Assembly (NCBI GenBank): GCA_015488855.1
Contig: WFMY01000102.1
Location: 1 to 7,011, forward strand
Direction of reading: 5' to 3'
DNA: 7,011 bases
DNA from: Helicobacteraceae bacterium
GTDB taxonomy: Bacteria; Campylobacterota; Campylobacteria; Campylobacterales; Sulfurimonadaceae
Below, in pieces: positions 1 through 6,556 of this stretch; the stretch's first letter is position 1; each line of letters begins with the position of its first letter. The notes under the pieces were generated by a model. It searched no databases. It was not told the origin of the DNA and was given only the letters and a program-made list of their open reading frames with translations. Made by a program: the position numbers and the translations under genes.

Positions 1-203
1 ATTGTAAGTGGATAGTTCATCACAGTTAATTTTTTTTTAAATTCCCCATCAAAACCATTCATCAATGCCATAGCAATTAGTAAAACCATGACACCAAGAG
101 AGATACCCATAAACGCCAATAATGCTGATAAAAAGATAAAAGGTTGCTCCTTATCAAAGCGTAAAAATCTCTTTACAAGATATGGGATAATTGGGTTGCT
201 CAA
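1..203 (-). CDS. LolC/LolE-type ABC transporter permease, N-terminal fragment
   Basis: The reading frame runs from a TTG at 203 off the left edge of the window, giving 67 residues. It starts (M)SNPIIPYLVKRF, a short basic cytoplasmic segment containing KRFLRFDKEQ. One long hydrophobic stretch follows at about residues 21-48, then the charged sequence GFDGEFKKKL. A short N-terminal tail, first membrane helix and 'MNGFD.EF' after the helix are typical of the lipoprotein-releasing permeases LolC/LolE (FtsX/MacB-like superfamily). These sit in the inner membrane and pass outer-membrane lipoproteins to LolA. The TTG overlaps the secA TGA as TTGA. An in-frame TAG lies only two codons upstream, so the start cannot be further out, and the next methionine would fall inside the membrane helix. 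Co-transcription with secA and the nearby lolA support the assignment. The periplasmic domain and remaining helices are outside the window, so a related FtsX-like permease is not excluded. Confidence 0.8.
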   Translation of the reverse strand, partial: MSNPIIPYLVKRFLRFDKEQPFIFLSALLAFMGISLGVMVLLIAMALMNGFDGEFKKKLTVMNYPLT

Positions 204-2782
204 GATGCACTAGCACCATTTTGAGCAAATACACCTTTTTTTGGTCCACTTTTCCCACAACACTGTTTATATTTTTTACCACTTCCACAAGGACAAGGTC
301 CATTTTTTGATGGTTTTAAAGACAAGGCTTCATCCTCGTTACTCAAATGTATAGCTTGGGCATCAAGTTTTCTTTGAAGTTCTAAATGTTCAGATAATTT
401 TTCTGCTTCTTCCTCTGCTGATTCTACCTTAAATTGAATTATTTGTAGGGTTTTAATCGTATTAAATTTAATATCATTGATAAGTTCTGAGAAAAGATTG
501 AAACTTTCTTTTTTATACTCAACTAACGGATCTTTTTGATTGTATGCACGAAGTCTAATTCCTGTTTTCATATTGTCCATAGCGTACAGATGCTCTCTCC
601 ATGCGGAATCAAGATCTTTTAGGTACAGCTCTCTCGCTATTTCAGCTTGGACATCCCTGTCTAGAACTGACATCTTTTCATCATAAGATTCTTTGATAAA
701 TCCGTTAATGCTCTCTAGGAGTTCATCGTATGCGAGTGTAGCGAAAGATTCCATATCAATATCTAGATTGATATCTTCTTTTATATGTTTTGTGAGTGCA
801 TCAAGATTAAAATCTTCTTCTGTGCCACCATCATAGATGCCATTTTCTTCCAAAAGATATGTGATATATTCGTATCGAATCTCATCTACCTTTTTGAAAA
901 TATCATACTCTTTATCTAAAAGTTGGTTTCTAAATTTATAGACTATTTTTCTTTGCTCATTGGCTACATCATCATACTCAACTATTTGTTTACGACCTTC
1001 ATAATGCATGTTTTCAACTTTTTTCTGTGCTTTTTCAACTGCACGAGTTACCATTTTCGATTCTATATATTCACCATCTTCAACGCCAAGTCTTTCCATA
1101 ATAGCCTTTATCTTATCGCTTCCAAATATACGCAATAAATTGTCTTCCAAAGAAAGATAAAATTGTGTTGAACCTGCATCACCTTGACGACCAGATCGTC
1201 CACGAAGTTGATTGTCAATACGACGATTCTCATGTCTTTCTGTACCTAGTATGTAAAGACCACCAAGCTCTCTTACTTCATCATTCACTTTAATATCAAC
1301 ACCACGACCAGCCATGTTGGTTGCGATTGTTACAGCACCTTTTGCACCAGCATTTTTGATAATTTCACCCTCTTGTTCATGGTTTTTAGCGTTTAATACA
1401 GTATGTGCAATTTTTTCTTTTTTGAGAACCTCATGAAGAACTTCAGACTTTTCGATGGAAGCAGTTCCGATTAGCACTGGTTGTCCATTTTTTGATAACT
1501 CTTTGACTGTATGAATTACTGCATTAAATTTTTCTATTTCTGTTTTATAAATCAAATCATTCAAATCTTTTCTAGTGATAGGAATATTTGTTGGGATAGA
1601 TACGACATCAAGTGAATATATTTGTGCGAACTCTGCAGCTTCAGTTTCTGCTGTACCCGTCATACCCGCAAGTTTATCATACATTCTAAAATAGTTTTGA
1701 AATGTAATATCTGCAAGTGTCTGCGTCTCTTCTTTGATCTCTACCTCTTCTTTTGCTTCAAGTGCTTGATGTAAACCTTCGCTATATCTACGACCTTCAC
1801 TTAAACGCCCAGTAAATTCATCAACAATAACTACCTCACCATCATTAACAACATAATCGACATCCTTCTCAAAAAGATAGTTTGCTTTAAGAGCTTGATC
1901 AAGAGCATGAGGCAGAGAGGCATTTTCAGCACTGTATAAATTTTCTATATTGAAAAGTTCTTCAGCTTTTGTTATACCTTCTTCAGTGATTAAAATTACT
2001 TTATCTTTTTCATCTACAGTAAAGTGCTCATCTTTAACAAGTTTTTTAGCAATAAGATTTGCATCAGCATAGTCCTGCATAGTTTTGTTTGCAGGACCAG
2101 AAATGATTAGCGGTGTTCGAGCTTCATCTATCAAAATAGAATCAACTTCATCGACAATAACAAAATTATGTCCATTTTGAACCATTTGATCTGCTGAATA
2201 AGACATATTGTCTCTTAAGTAATCAAAGCCAAACTCGTTGTTTGTTCCATAAGTGATATCTGCTTTATAGGCTTCTGCTTTAATACTTGAATCATGCATA
2301 TCATCTAAAATAATTCCAACGCTAAAGCCTAAAAACTTATACAAAGGAGACATTTCTGTACCATCACGCTTAGCAAGGTAATCATTAACAGTTACTAAAT
2401 GTACGCCCTTACCTGTCATAGCATTTAAGATGATAGCTAGAGTAGCAACAAGTGTTTTTCCTTCACCCGTTTTCATCTCAGCTATACGCCCCTCATGAAG
2501 GACCATTCCCCCAATGAGTTGTACATCAAAATGTCTCATTCCTAAAGTTCTTATACTCGCTTCTCTCGTTATAGCAAAAGACTCTTCAAGTGCATCATTT
2601 AGAGTTTTTTTATCATCAATTACACTGTCTCTTAAAGTAACAAAGGCTTCTTTTAATGCAGCATCACTTAACTCTTTATAATTTGATTCCAAAGAGTTAA
2701 TTTTGGTAACTCTCGCAGCATATTTTTTTAATTCTCGATCATTTGAAGTTCCAAATATCTTACCCATTAATGCTTGTAGCAT
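200..2782 (-). CDS. secA: Preprotein translocase ATPase SecA
   Basis: SecA is the ATP-driven motor that pushes unfolded preproteins through SecYEG at the inner membrane. From the chosen start the protein has 860 residues, close to the usual SecA length. Visible landmarks are Walker A MKTGEGKT at 103-110, Walker B DEVD at 211-214, the preprotein-binding region after about 225 (ending near VDEFTGRLSEGRR), TNMAGRGVDI at 488-497, and the arginine-finger motif LRGRSGRQGD at 526-535. Next come the helical scaffold around YDDVANEQRK (603-612) and the two-helix finger around WREHL (728-732), with the tip tyrosine in LRAYNQKDP (Y747). The C-terminal zinc motif is CPCGSGKKYKQCC with Cys830, 832, 841 and 842, expected to bind SecB or membrane. 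The frame is open for 15 more codons to an ATG at 2827. I chose 2782 because AAGG sits 6 nt before it and the resulting N-terminus (MLQALMGKIFGTSNDRELKKY) matches the family, while the extension does not. Its stop overlaps the start of the downstream permease. Confidence 0.97.
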   Translation of the reverse strand: MLQALMGKIFGTSNDRELKKYAARVTKINSLESNYKELSDAALKEAFVTLRDSVIDDKKTLNDALEESFAITREASIRTLGMRHFDVQLIGGMVLHEGRIAEMKTGEGKTLVATLAIILNAMTGKGVHLVTVNDYLAKRDGTEMSPLYKFLGFSVGIILDDMHDSSIKAEAYKADITYGTNNEFGFDYLRDNMSYSADQMVQNGHNFVIVDEVDSILIDEARTPLIISGPANKTMQDYADANLIAKKLVKDEHFTVDEKDKVILITEEGITKAEELFNIENLYSAENASLPHALDQALKANYLFEKDVDYVVNDGEVVIVDEFTGRLSEGRRYSEGLHQALEAKEEVEIKEETQTLADITFQNYFRMYDKLAGMTGTAETEAAEFAQIYSLDVVSIPTNIPITRKDLNDLIYKTEIEKFNAVIHTVKELSKNGQPVLIGTASIEKSEVLHEVLKKEKIAHTVLNAKNHEQEGEIIKNAGAKGAVTIATNMAGRGVDIKVNDEVRELGGLYILGTERHENRRIDNQLRGRSGRQGDAGSTQFYLSLEDNLLRIFGSDKIKAIMERLGVEDGEYIESKMVTRAVEKAQKKVENMHYEGRKQIVEYDDVANEQRKIVYKFRNQLLDKEYDIFKKVDEIRYEYITYLLEENGIYDGGTEEDFNLDALTKHIKEDINLDIDMESFATLAYDELLESINGFIKESYDEKMSVLDRDVQAEIARELYLKDLDSAWREHLYAMDNMKTGIRLRAYNQKDPLVEYKKESFNLFSELINDIKFNTIKTLQIIQFKVESAEEEAEKLSEHLELQRKLDAQAIHLSNEDEALSLKPSKNGPCPCGSGKKYKQCCGKSGPKKGVFAQNGASAS

Positions 2783-2788
2783 TCTCAA

Positions 2789-2792
2789 CCTT
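2789..2792 (-). promoter_or_regulatory. Ribosome binding site fixing the secA start
   Basis: On the minus strand AAGG is followed by 6 nt (TTGAGA) and then the ATG at 2782. This is a good Shine-Dalgarno match in an otherwise A/T-rich leader and is the main reason to prefer this start over the in-frame ATG at 2827. Confidence 0.75.
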
Positions 2793-2797
2793 ATATA

Positions 2798-2826
2798 TGC
2801 TACTATATAGTAAATTATATAGTGCA
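2798..2826. repeat. AT-rich inverted repeat at the secA promoter/leader
   Basis: The left arm TGC-T-ACTATATA (2798-2809) pairs with the right arm TATATAGT-GCA (2816-2826). There is one unpaired T at 2801 and a 6-nt centre, so 11 base pairs form around a single bulge. The left part also contains the perfect 10-mer palindrome ACTATATAGT (2802-2811). The repeat covers the proposed secA -10 box and ends 5 nt before the Shine-Dalgarno. It could be an operator. If transcription starts further upstream it could instead be a leader hairpin. AT-rich DNA produces such symmetry by chance fairly often, so its function is unproven. Confidence 0.4.
2814..2819 (-). promoter_or_regulatory. Probable secA -10 box
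   Basis: A perfect TATAAT on the minus strand lies 31 nt upstream of the secA ATG, placing a start site near 2807 and a leader of about 25 nt. No good -35 box is seen, which is usual for sigma-70 promoters in Campylobacterota. An alternative extended -10, TGATAAAAT, lies at 2849-2841 and would give a longer leader containing the inverted repeat. Confidence 0.5.
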
Positions 2827-2900
2827 TTGAAATTGTTTTTATTTTATCATAGTATATATAATAAAAAGCATAAATACTTTCCCATTAACTATGAATAAGA

Positions 2901-2906
2901 TATAAT
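2901..2906 (+). promoter_or_regulatory. Probable lolA -10 box
   Basis: A perfect TATAAT followed by a T run (GATATAATTTTT) lies 24 nt before the lolA ATG, implying a leader of about 18 nt. No -35 box is recognisable. A second plus-strand TATAAT at 2857-2862 is a weaker alternative because the local sequence is an AT repeat. Confidence 0.55.
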
Positions 2907-2929
2907 TTTTAAAAAAATAAAGAATTTCT

Positions 2930-3445
2930 ATGAAAAAAATACTATTAATCTTTCTAAGCAGTATTCATCTATTTGCTTCACTCAATGATGTAACTTCCTT
3001 TGATGCAGATTTTATTCAAAAAATCACAGATGATAAAAATAAAGTATTGGTTTATAAGGGGCATATAGTTGCTTCTAAGCCTCAAAATGCTTTTTGGAAA
3101 TACATCACTCCAATAGAAAAAAATGTTTATATTACGAGGTTTCAGATCACCATTGTAGAACCAGAAATAGAACAGGTAATCATAAGAAAAGTAAGTAGTG
3201 ATTTCGATTTTTTTAAGATGATGAAAAATGCAAAGAAGATAAAAGAAAACTTATACAAGGCACATTATAAAGATACTATCTTTATAATATCTACAAAAAA
3301 CTCCATAATTAATTCAATTTCATATTTAGATGAATTTGAAAATAAAGTTAAGATTACTTTTTCAAATCAGAAACAAAATCTACATATAAATAAAGAGATT
3401 TATAGAGCTAAAATCCCTTTGGATTACGATATTGTCAGAGATTAA
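2930..3445 (+). CDS. lolA: Outer-membrane lipoprotein carrier protein LolA
   Basis: LolA carries lipoproteins across the periplasm from the inner-membrane Lol ABC transporter to the outer membrane. The 171-residue product begins with a clear Sec signal peptide: MKK, a hydrophobic core LLIFLSSIHLFA, and a likely cleavage after LFA at residue 16. The mature part follows the LolA pattern: F-x-A-D-F-I-Q-K-I (24-32), Y-x-G-H-I-x-A-S-K-P (42-51), the aromatic FWKYI-P segment (55-61), EPEIEQVII (77-85), and a C-terminal KIPLDYDIVRD that closes the barrel. It is shorter than the roughly 200-residue E. coli protein, which I believe is normal for this phylum. It is divergent from secA and convergent with acnB, so it is probably monocistronic, with its own -10 box and terminator. 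The Shine-Dalgarno (AAAGAA, 5 nt before ATG) is weak. The family assignment rests on pattern matching by eye. Confidence 0.85.
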   Translation: MKKILLIFLSSIHLFASLNDVTSFDADFIQKITDDKNKVLVYKGHIVASKPQNAFWKYITPIEKNVYITRFQITIVEPEIEQVIIRKVSSDFDFFKMMKNAKKIKENLYKAHYKDTIFIISTKNSIINSISYLDEFENKVKITFSNQKQNLHINKEIYRAKIPLDYDIVRD

Positions 3446-3467
3446 AAAGGGTTAAAACCCTTTTTAA
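3442..3467. terminator. Bidirectional terminator shared by lolA and acnB
   Basis: Arms TTAAAAAGGGTT (3442-3453) and AACCCTTTTTAA (3456-3467) are perfectly complementary over 12 bp with a 2-nt centre (realistically a 4-nt or larger loop). The A-run and T-run flanking the GGG/CCC core provide a U-tract on whichever strand is transcribed. It overlaps the lolA TAA and abuts the acnB TAG, so it can end both converging transcripts. The stem has only three G-C pairs, so efficiency may be moderate. Confidence 0.85.
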
Positions 3468-6041
3468 CTATTTAACCATTGCTGTTAAGTCTTCTTGACT
3501 TACTTTGTTAAAGTTAAGATATTTGTAAATTTCATCTGTCATCTCTGGTTTAATTTTGCCAGTAACAATTTCTAGGTATTCTTGTGCAGTTGGTAATGCA
3601 CCCTTTAGTGCTACAACAGCAGAAAGCTCAGCTGAACCTAGATAAACCTGAGAACCTTTCCCTAGTCTGTTGTCAAAGTTTCTTGTTGAAGTAGAGAACA
3701 CCCATGCATCTTGTGCAACAGAAGCTTGGTTCCCCATACATAAAGAACAACCAGGGATTTCAGTACGAGCTCCAGCCATACCAAATACAGAGTAATAACC
3801 CTCCTCTTGAAGTGTTTTTTCATCCATCTTAGTTGGAGGACAAATCCATAGTTTGTTAGCAACAGCACCCTCGCCTCTTAAAATCTCACCAGTTGCACGG
3901 AAAAGACCAATATTAGTCATACAAGAACCAACGAATACTTCATCTATTTTAGTTCTGAGACCTGATTTATGAATCTCTGTTAAAGTTTTAACATCATCTG
4001 GATCATTTGGACAAGCAAGAATTGGTTCTTTAATCTGATCCATGTCTATCTCAATAATAGCTGCATACTCTGCATCTTTATCAGCCTCCATAAGCTCAGG
4101 GTTTGCTACCCATGCTTTCATTTTATCAGCGCGTCTTTGTAAGGTTGCTTTATCTTCATAACCTTGAGCTATCAATTCTTCGATAAGAACAATATTGGAG
4201 TTTAAATACTCAATAATTGGTTCTTTGTTTAACTTCACAGTACATGCAGCAGCAGAACGCTCTGCAGATGCATCTGAGAGTTCAAATGCTTGCTCACATC
4301 TAAGATTCTCGAGACCCTCTATCTCTAAAACACGACCACCAAAGATATTTTTCTTACCAGCCTTTTCAACTGTAAGCAAACCATCTTTGATGGCTTGGTA
4401 AGGAATAGCATTAACCATATCACGAAGTGTAATGCCTGGTTGCATACTCCCTTTAAATCTTACAAGGACAGACTCTGGCATAGTAAGTGGCATCATGCCA
4501 GTTACACCAGCAAAGGCCACAAGACCAGAACCAGCAGGAAAAGAGATACCCATAGGGAAACGCGTATGGCTATCTCCACCAGTACCAACTGTATCTGGAA
4601 GACAAAGTCTATTGAGCCATGAGTGAATAACACCATCGCCTGGACGAAGAATGAAACCTTTTCTACTTGTCCAAAATTCTGGAAGGGTATGTTGAAGCTT
4701 GATGTCTGCTGGTTTTGGATATGCGGCAGTATGACAAAATGATTGCATAGTCATATCTGCACCAAAACTTAAAGCTGCCAGTTCTTTTATCTCATCACGA
4801 GTCATTGGACCAGTTGTGTCTTGAGATCCAACTGTTGTTGCTATTGGCTCACAATAAACATTCGGTTTAATACCATCGACTCCACAAGCACGACCTACAA
4901 TCTTTTGTGCAAGAGTATAACCTTTACCATTATTAGCAGGTTGCGCAGGAGTCATAAAGATATCTCCAGCATCCATACCAAGAGCTTCTCTAGCTTTAGC
5001 GGTTAAACCTTTTCCAATAATAAGTGGAATACGACCACCAGCACGCATCTCATCTGGAAGAGTATTTGGAGTGATTTCGTATGTTGAAACAACTTTACCA
5101 TCTTTGATAATTGTACCATCAAACGGTTTAACAGTAATAATATCGCCAGTATTTAACTCTTTTGTAGGTGCAGCAATAGGGATACACCCTGAATCTTCTG
5201 CCGTATTAAAGAAGATAGGAGCGATAATATCACCGATAACAATACCACCAGTTCTTTTGTTTGGAATACCTGGGATATCTTCACCCATGTGCCACTGGAC
5301 TGAGTTAATGCCTGACTTACGAGATGAACCAGTCCCAACGACATCCCCAACATACGCAAGTGGATATCCTTTAGCTTTAAGTTCTTTCATAGTATCTAAT
5401 GGATTATCCATTCTATTTATTAACATCGAGTTTGCATGAAGAGGTATGTCTGCTCTTGTAAAAGCTTCACTTGCAGGTGAAAGATCATCAGTATTTGTTT
5501 CACCAGGAATTTTATATACAGTTACCGTAATCTCTTCTTCCATCGCAGGTTTATTTGTAAACCATTGGGCTTTTGCCCAAGATTCTATAAGCTCTTTTGC
5601 AAATGAATTGCCTTGGTCCATCAGATCTTTAACTTCGTTAAAAGAATCATAAACTAGGATAGTGTTTTTTAACTCATCTGTTGCAGCTTGTGCTATTTCT
5701 ACATGTGCAGATTTTAGTGCTTCTATAAGTGGACCGACATTAAACCCACCTAACATTTTTCCAAGAATCCTAATAGCGTAAACTTTATCAATAGCATGAC
5801 AAATTGTATCACCCTGAACGATTGCATTTAAAAATGCCGCTTTAACATACGCTGCATCATCAACACCAGCAGGAATTCTATTTTCAAATAGCTCGAGTAT
5901 GTATTCTTCTTCTTGAATTTTATCAACTTTTAATAATTTAATAAGTTCTGATACTTGCTTAGCTGTTAGTGCTAATGGTGGTACACCAAGAGCCATCCGT
6001 TCTTCTGTATGTGCTTTATAATCATCTAAAAATGCCATCAT
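3468..6041 (-). CDS. acnB: Aconitate hydratase B (bifunctional aconitase/2-methylisocitrate dehydratase type)
   Basis: This cytoplasmic TCA-cycle enzyme interconverts citrate and isocitrate through cis-aconitate using a [4Fe-4S] cluster. The 857-residue length matches AcnB (about 865 in E. coli). The domain order is the B-type one: an N-terminal HEAT-like helical domain (about 1-160), then the swivel domain with TNTDDLSPA (172-180) and GSSRKSGINS (238-247), then the three catalytic domains. Cluster-ligand cysteines are visible as GSCMTN (Cys707) and PGCSLC (Cys765, Cys768), and the GGDSHTR motif is at 488-494. All expected active-site blocks seem present. Two adjacent ATGs open the frame (6041 and 6038); the second has the better Shine-Dalgarno spacing, so the true protein may begin MAFLDDYKAH. 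The gene has its own promoter and terminator and appears monocistronic. AcnB of other bacteria also binds mRNA when the cluster is lost; nothing here tests that. Confidence 0.97.
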   Translation of the reverse strand: MMAFLDDYKAHTEERMALGVPPLALTAKQVSELIKLLKVDKIQEEEYILELFENRIPAGVDDAAYVKAAFLNAIVQGDTICHAIDKVYAIRILGKMLGGFNVGPLIEALKSAHVEIAQAATDELKNTILVYDSFNEVKDLMDQGNSFAKELIESWAKAQWFTNKPAMEEEITVTVYKIPGETNTDDLSPASEAFTRADIPLHANSMLINRMDNPLDTMKELKAKGYPLAYVGDVVGTGSSRKSGINSVQWHMGEDIPGIPNKRTGGIVIGDIIAPIFFNTAEDSGCIPIAAPTKELNTGDIITVKPFDGTIIKDGKVVSTYEITPNTLPDEMRAGGRIPLIIGKGLTAKAREALGMDAGDIFMTPAQPANNGKGYTLAQKIVGRACGVDGIKPNVYCEPIATTVGSQDTTGPMTRDEIKELAALSFGADMTMQSFCHTAAYPKPADIKLQHTLPEFWTSRKGFILRPGDGVIHSWLNRLCLPDTVGTGGDSHTRFPMGISFPAGSGLVAFAGVTGMMPLTMPESVLVRFKGSMQPGITLRDMVNAIPYQAIKDGLLTVEKAGKKNIFGGRVLEIEGLENLRCEQAFELSDASAERSAAACTVKLNKEPIIEYLNSNIVLIEELIAQGYEDKATLQRRADKMKAWVANPELMEADKDAEYAAIIEIDMDQIKEPILACPNDPDDVKTLTEIHKSGLRTKIDEVFVGSCMTNIGLFRATGEILRGEGAVANKLWICPPTKMDEKTLQEEGYYSVFGMAGARTEIPGCSLCMGNQASVAQDAWVFSTSTRNFDNRLGKGSQVYLGSAELSAVVALKGALPTAQEYLEIVTGKIKPEMTDEIYKYLNFNKVSQEDLTAMVK

Positions 6042-6044
6042 TTT

Positions 6045-6048
6045 TCCT
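6045..6048 (-). promoter_or_regulatory. acnB ribosome binding site
   Basis: AGGA lies 3 nt before the first ATG (6041) and 6 nt before the second (6038). The spacing favours initiation at the second ATG, a difference of one residue. Confidence 0.65.
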
Positions 6049-6067
6049 ATAATTTTAATTTTAAATA

Positions 6068-6073
6068 ATTATA
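6068..6073 (-). promoter_or_regulatory. Probable acnB -10 box
   Basis: The minus strand reads GGTATAATTATT, with a perfect TATAAT 26 nt before the acnB ATG, implying a leader of about 20 nt. The upstream region is T-rich (GTGTTTTTTATTTA) with no true -35, as expected for this phylum's housekeeping promoters. The 6042-6160 gap otherwise holds only this promoter and the weak hairpins listed separately. Confidence 0.6.
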
Positions 6074-6120
6074 CCTAAATAAAAAACACCATTAAAAAAG
6101 ATGTTACAAAAGTAAACACT

Positions 6121-6135
6121 AAAAACAAGGTTTTT
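6121..6135 (-). terminator. Weak hairpin with T-tract, possible end of the ftsK operon
   Basis: On the minus strand AAAAAC-CTT-GTTTTT forms a 6-bp arm with a 3-nt loop, and the second arm itself is the T-tract. It lies about 25 nt after the stop of the small gene. With one G-C pair it would be a poor intrinsic terminator. It may act with the preceding hairpin at 6146-6168, or not at all. Confidence 0.25.
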
Positions 6136-6145
6136 TTCTATAATG

Positions 6146-6168
6146 AGTAATAGTGAAACACTATAACT
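6146..6168 (-). repeat. Inverted repeat over the stop codon of the small ftsK-linked gene
   Basis: Arms AGTAATAGTG (6146-6155) and CACTATAACT (6159-6168) are complementary at 9 of 10 positions around AAA. On the minus-strand transcript this is a hairpin spanning the last codons and the TAG at 6163-6161. No T-run follows directly, so it is more like a 3'-end stabilising hairpin or chance symmetry than a classic terminator. Confidence 0.4.
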
Positions 6169-6556
6169 TTCGTTTTTTTACTTCATCATCTATAAATTTT
6201 TTGTGCGGACCTCTATAGTTACTTTTTAACCATACTATATAAGCATCGTCTAAATCTACAAAAAACATCCCTCTATATTGTCCAAATTCTATTCGAGGAG
6301 ATTGTGTTTGATGGTTTATTTTCTCAGTGCATGAACATTTTATATTTGTGTATTTTAGTAATGTCTCAAACTCATAAAACTCTATATTTTTTTGTATAAC
6401 AAATCTATAAAGTTCAAAGTCAAAAATACCATTTCTACTCTTAACAAACTGCTCTAATTTTTGTATAGCTTGGACAGTTAAAGATTCTAGGTTTATTATA
6501 TCTACTTGAAATGATTTATATAGTTTTGTAAAAACTAATTCTGCTACATCATTCAA
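6161..6556 (-). CDS. Uncharacterised small protein with ExoX-C/DUF3820-like motif, coupled to ftsK
   Basis: I do not recognise this 131-residue protein as a named gene. Residues 1-70 look helical and moderately charged, with no signal peptide or membrane segment, so it is probably cytoplasmic. A CSC pair sits at 74-76. The C-terminal third contains FGQYRG (91-96), then a gap, then YIVWL (106-110), and ends in a basic tail (KKFIDDEVKKRKL). The pattern FG-(K/Q)-Y-(K/R)-G ... Y-x-x-W-L resembles the small domain found at the C-terminus of exodeoxyribonuclease X-like proteins and in DUF3820 proteins. This is recalled by eye and not searched. No nuclease catalytic motif is visible in the rest of the protein. 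The start is TTG at 6556, overlapping the ftsK TGA as TTGA; no other usable start exists before the upstream in-frame TAG, and none follows soon. Tight coupling suggests co-expression with ftsK, but a role in DNA processing is only inference. Confidence 0.75.
   Translation of the reverse strand: MNDVAELVFTKLYKSFQVDIINLESLTVQAIQKLEQFVKSRNGIFDFELYRFVIQKNIEFYEFETLLKYTNIKCSCTEKINHQTQSPRIEFGQYRGMFFVDLDDAYIVWLKSNYRGPHKKFIDDEVKKRKL

Noticed and set aside
923..1138. Plus-strand 71-codon frame rich in Phe/Tyr/Ile inside secA
   Set aside because: The hydrophobic look is the antisense of A-rich Lys/Glu codons in the SecA helical region, not a real membrane protein.
2850..2868. TATATATAAT stretch as a short tandem repeat or phase-variable tract
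   Set aside because: Only about four TA units, outside any coding frame, and similar AT runs are expected in this base composition.
4395..4626. Two overlapping plus-strand frames of 64-75 codons
   Set aside because: They lie opposite conserved catalytic-domain codons of acnB in different frames and look like shadows; no ribosome binding site or recognisable product.
5071..5439. 122-codon plus-strand open frame inside acnB
   Set aside because: It is fully antisense to well-conserved acnB codons, has no family resemblance, and its length follows from the codon pattern of the real gene.
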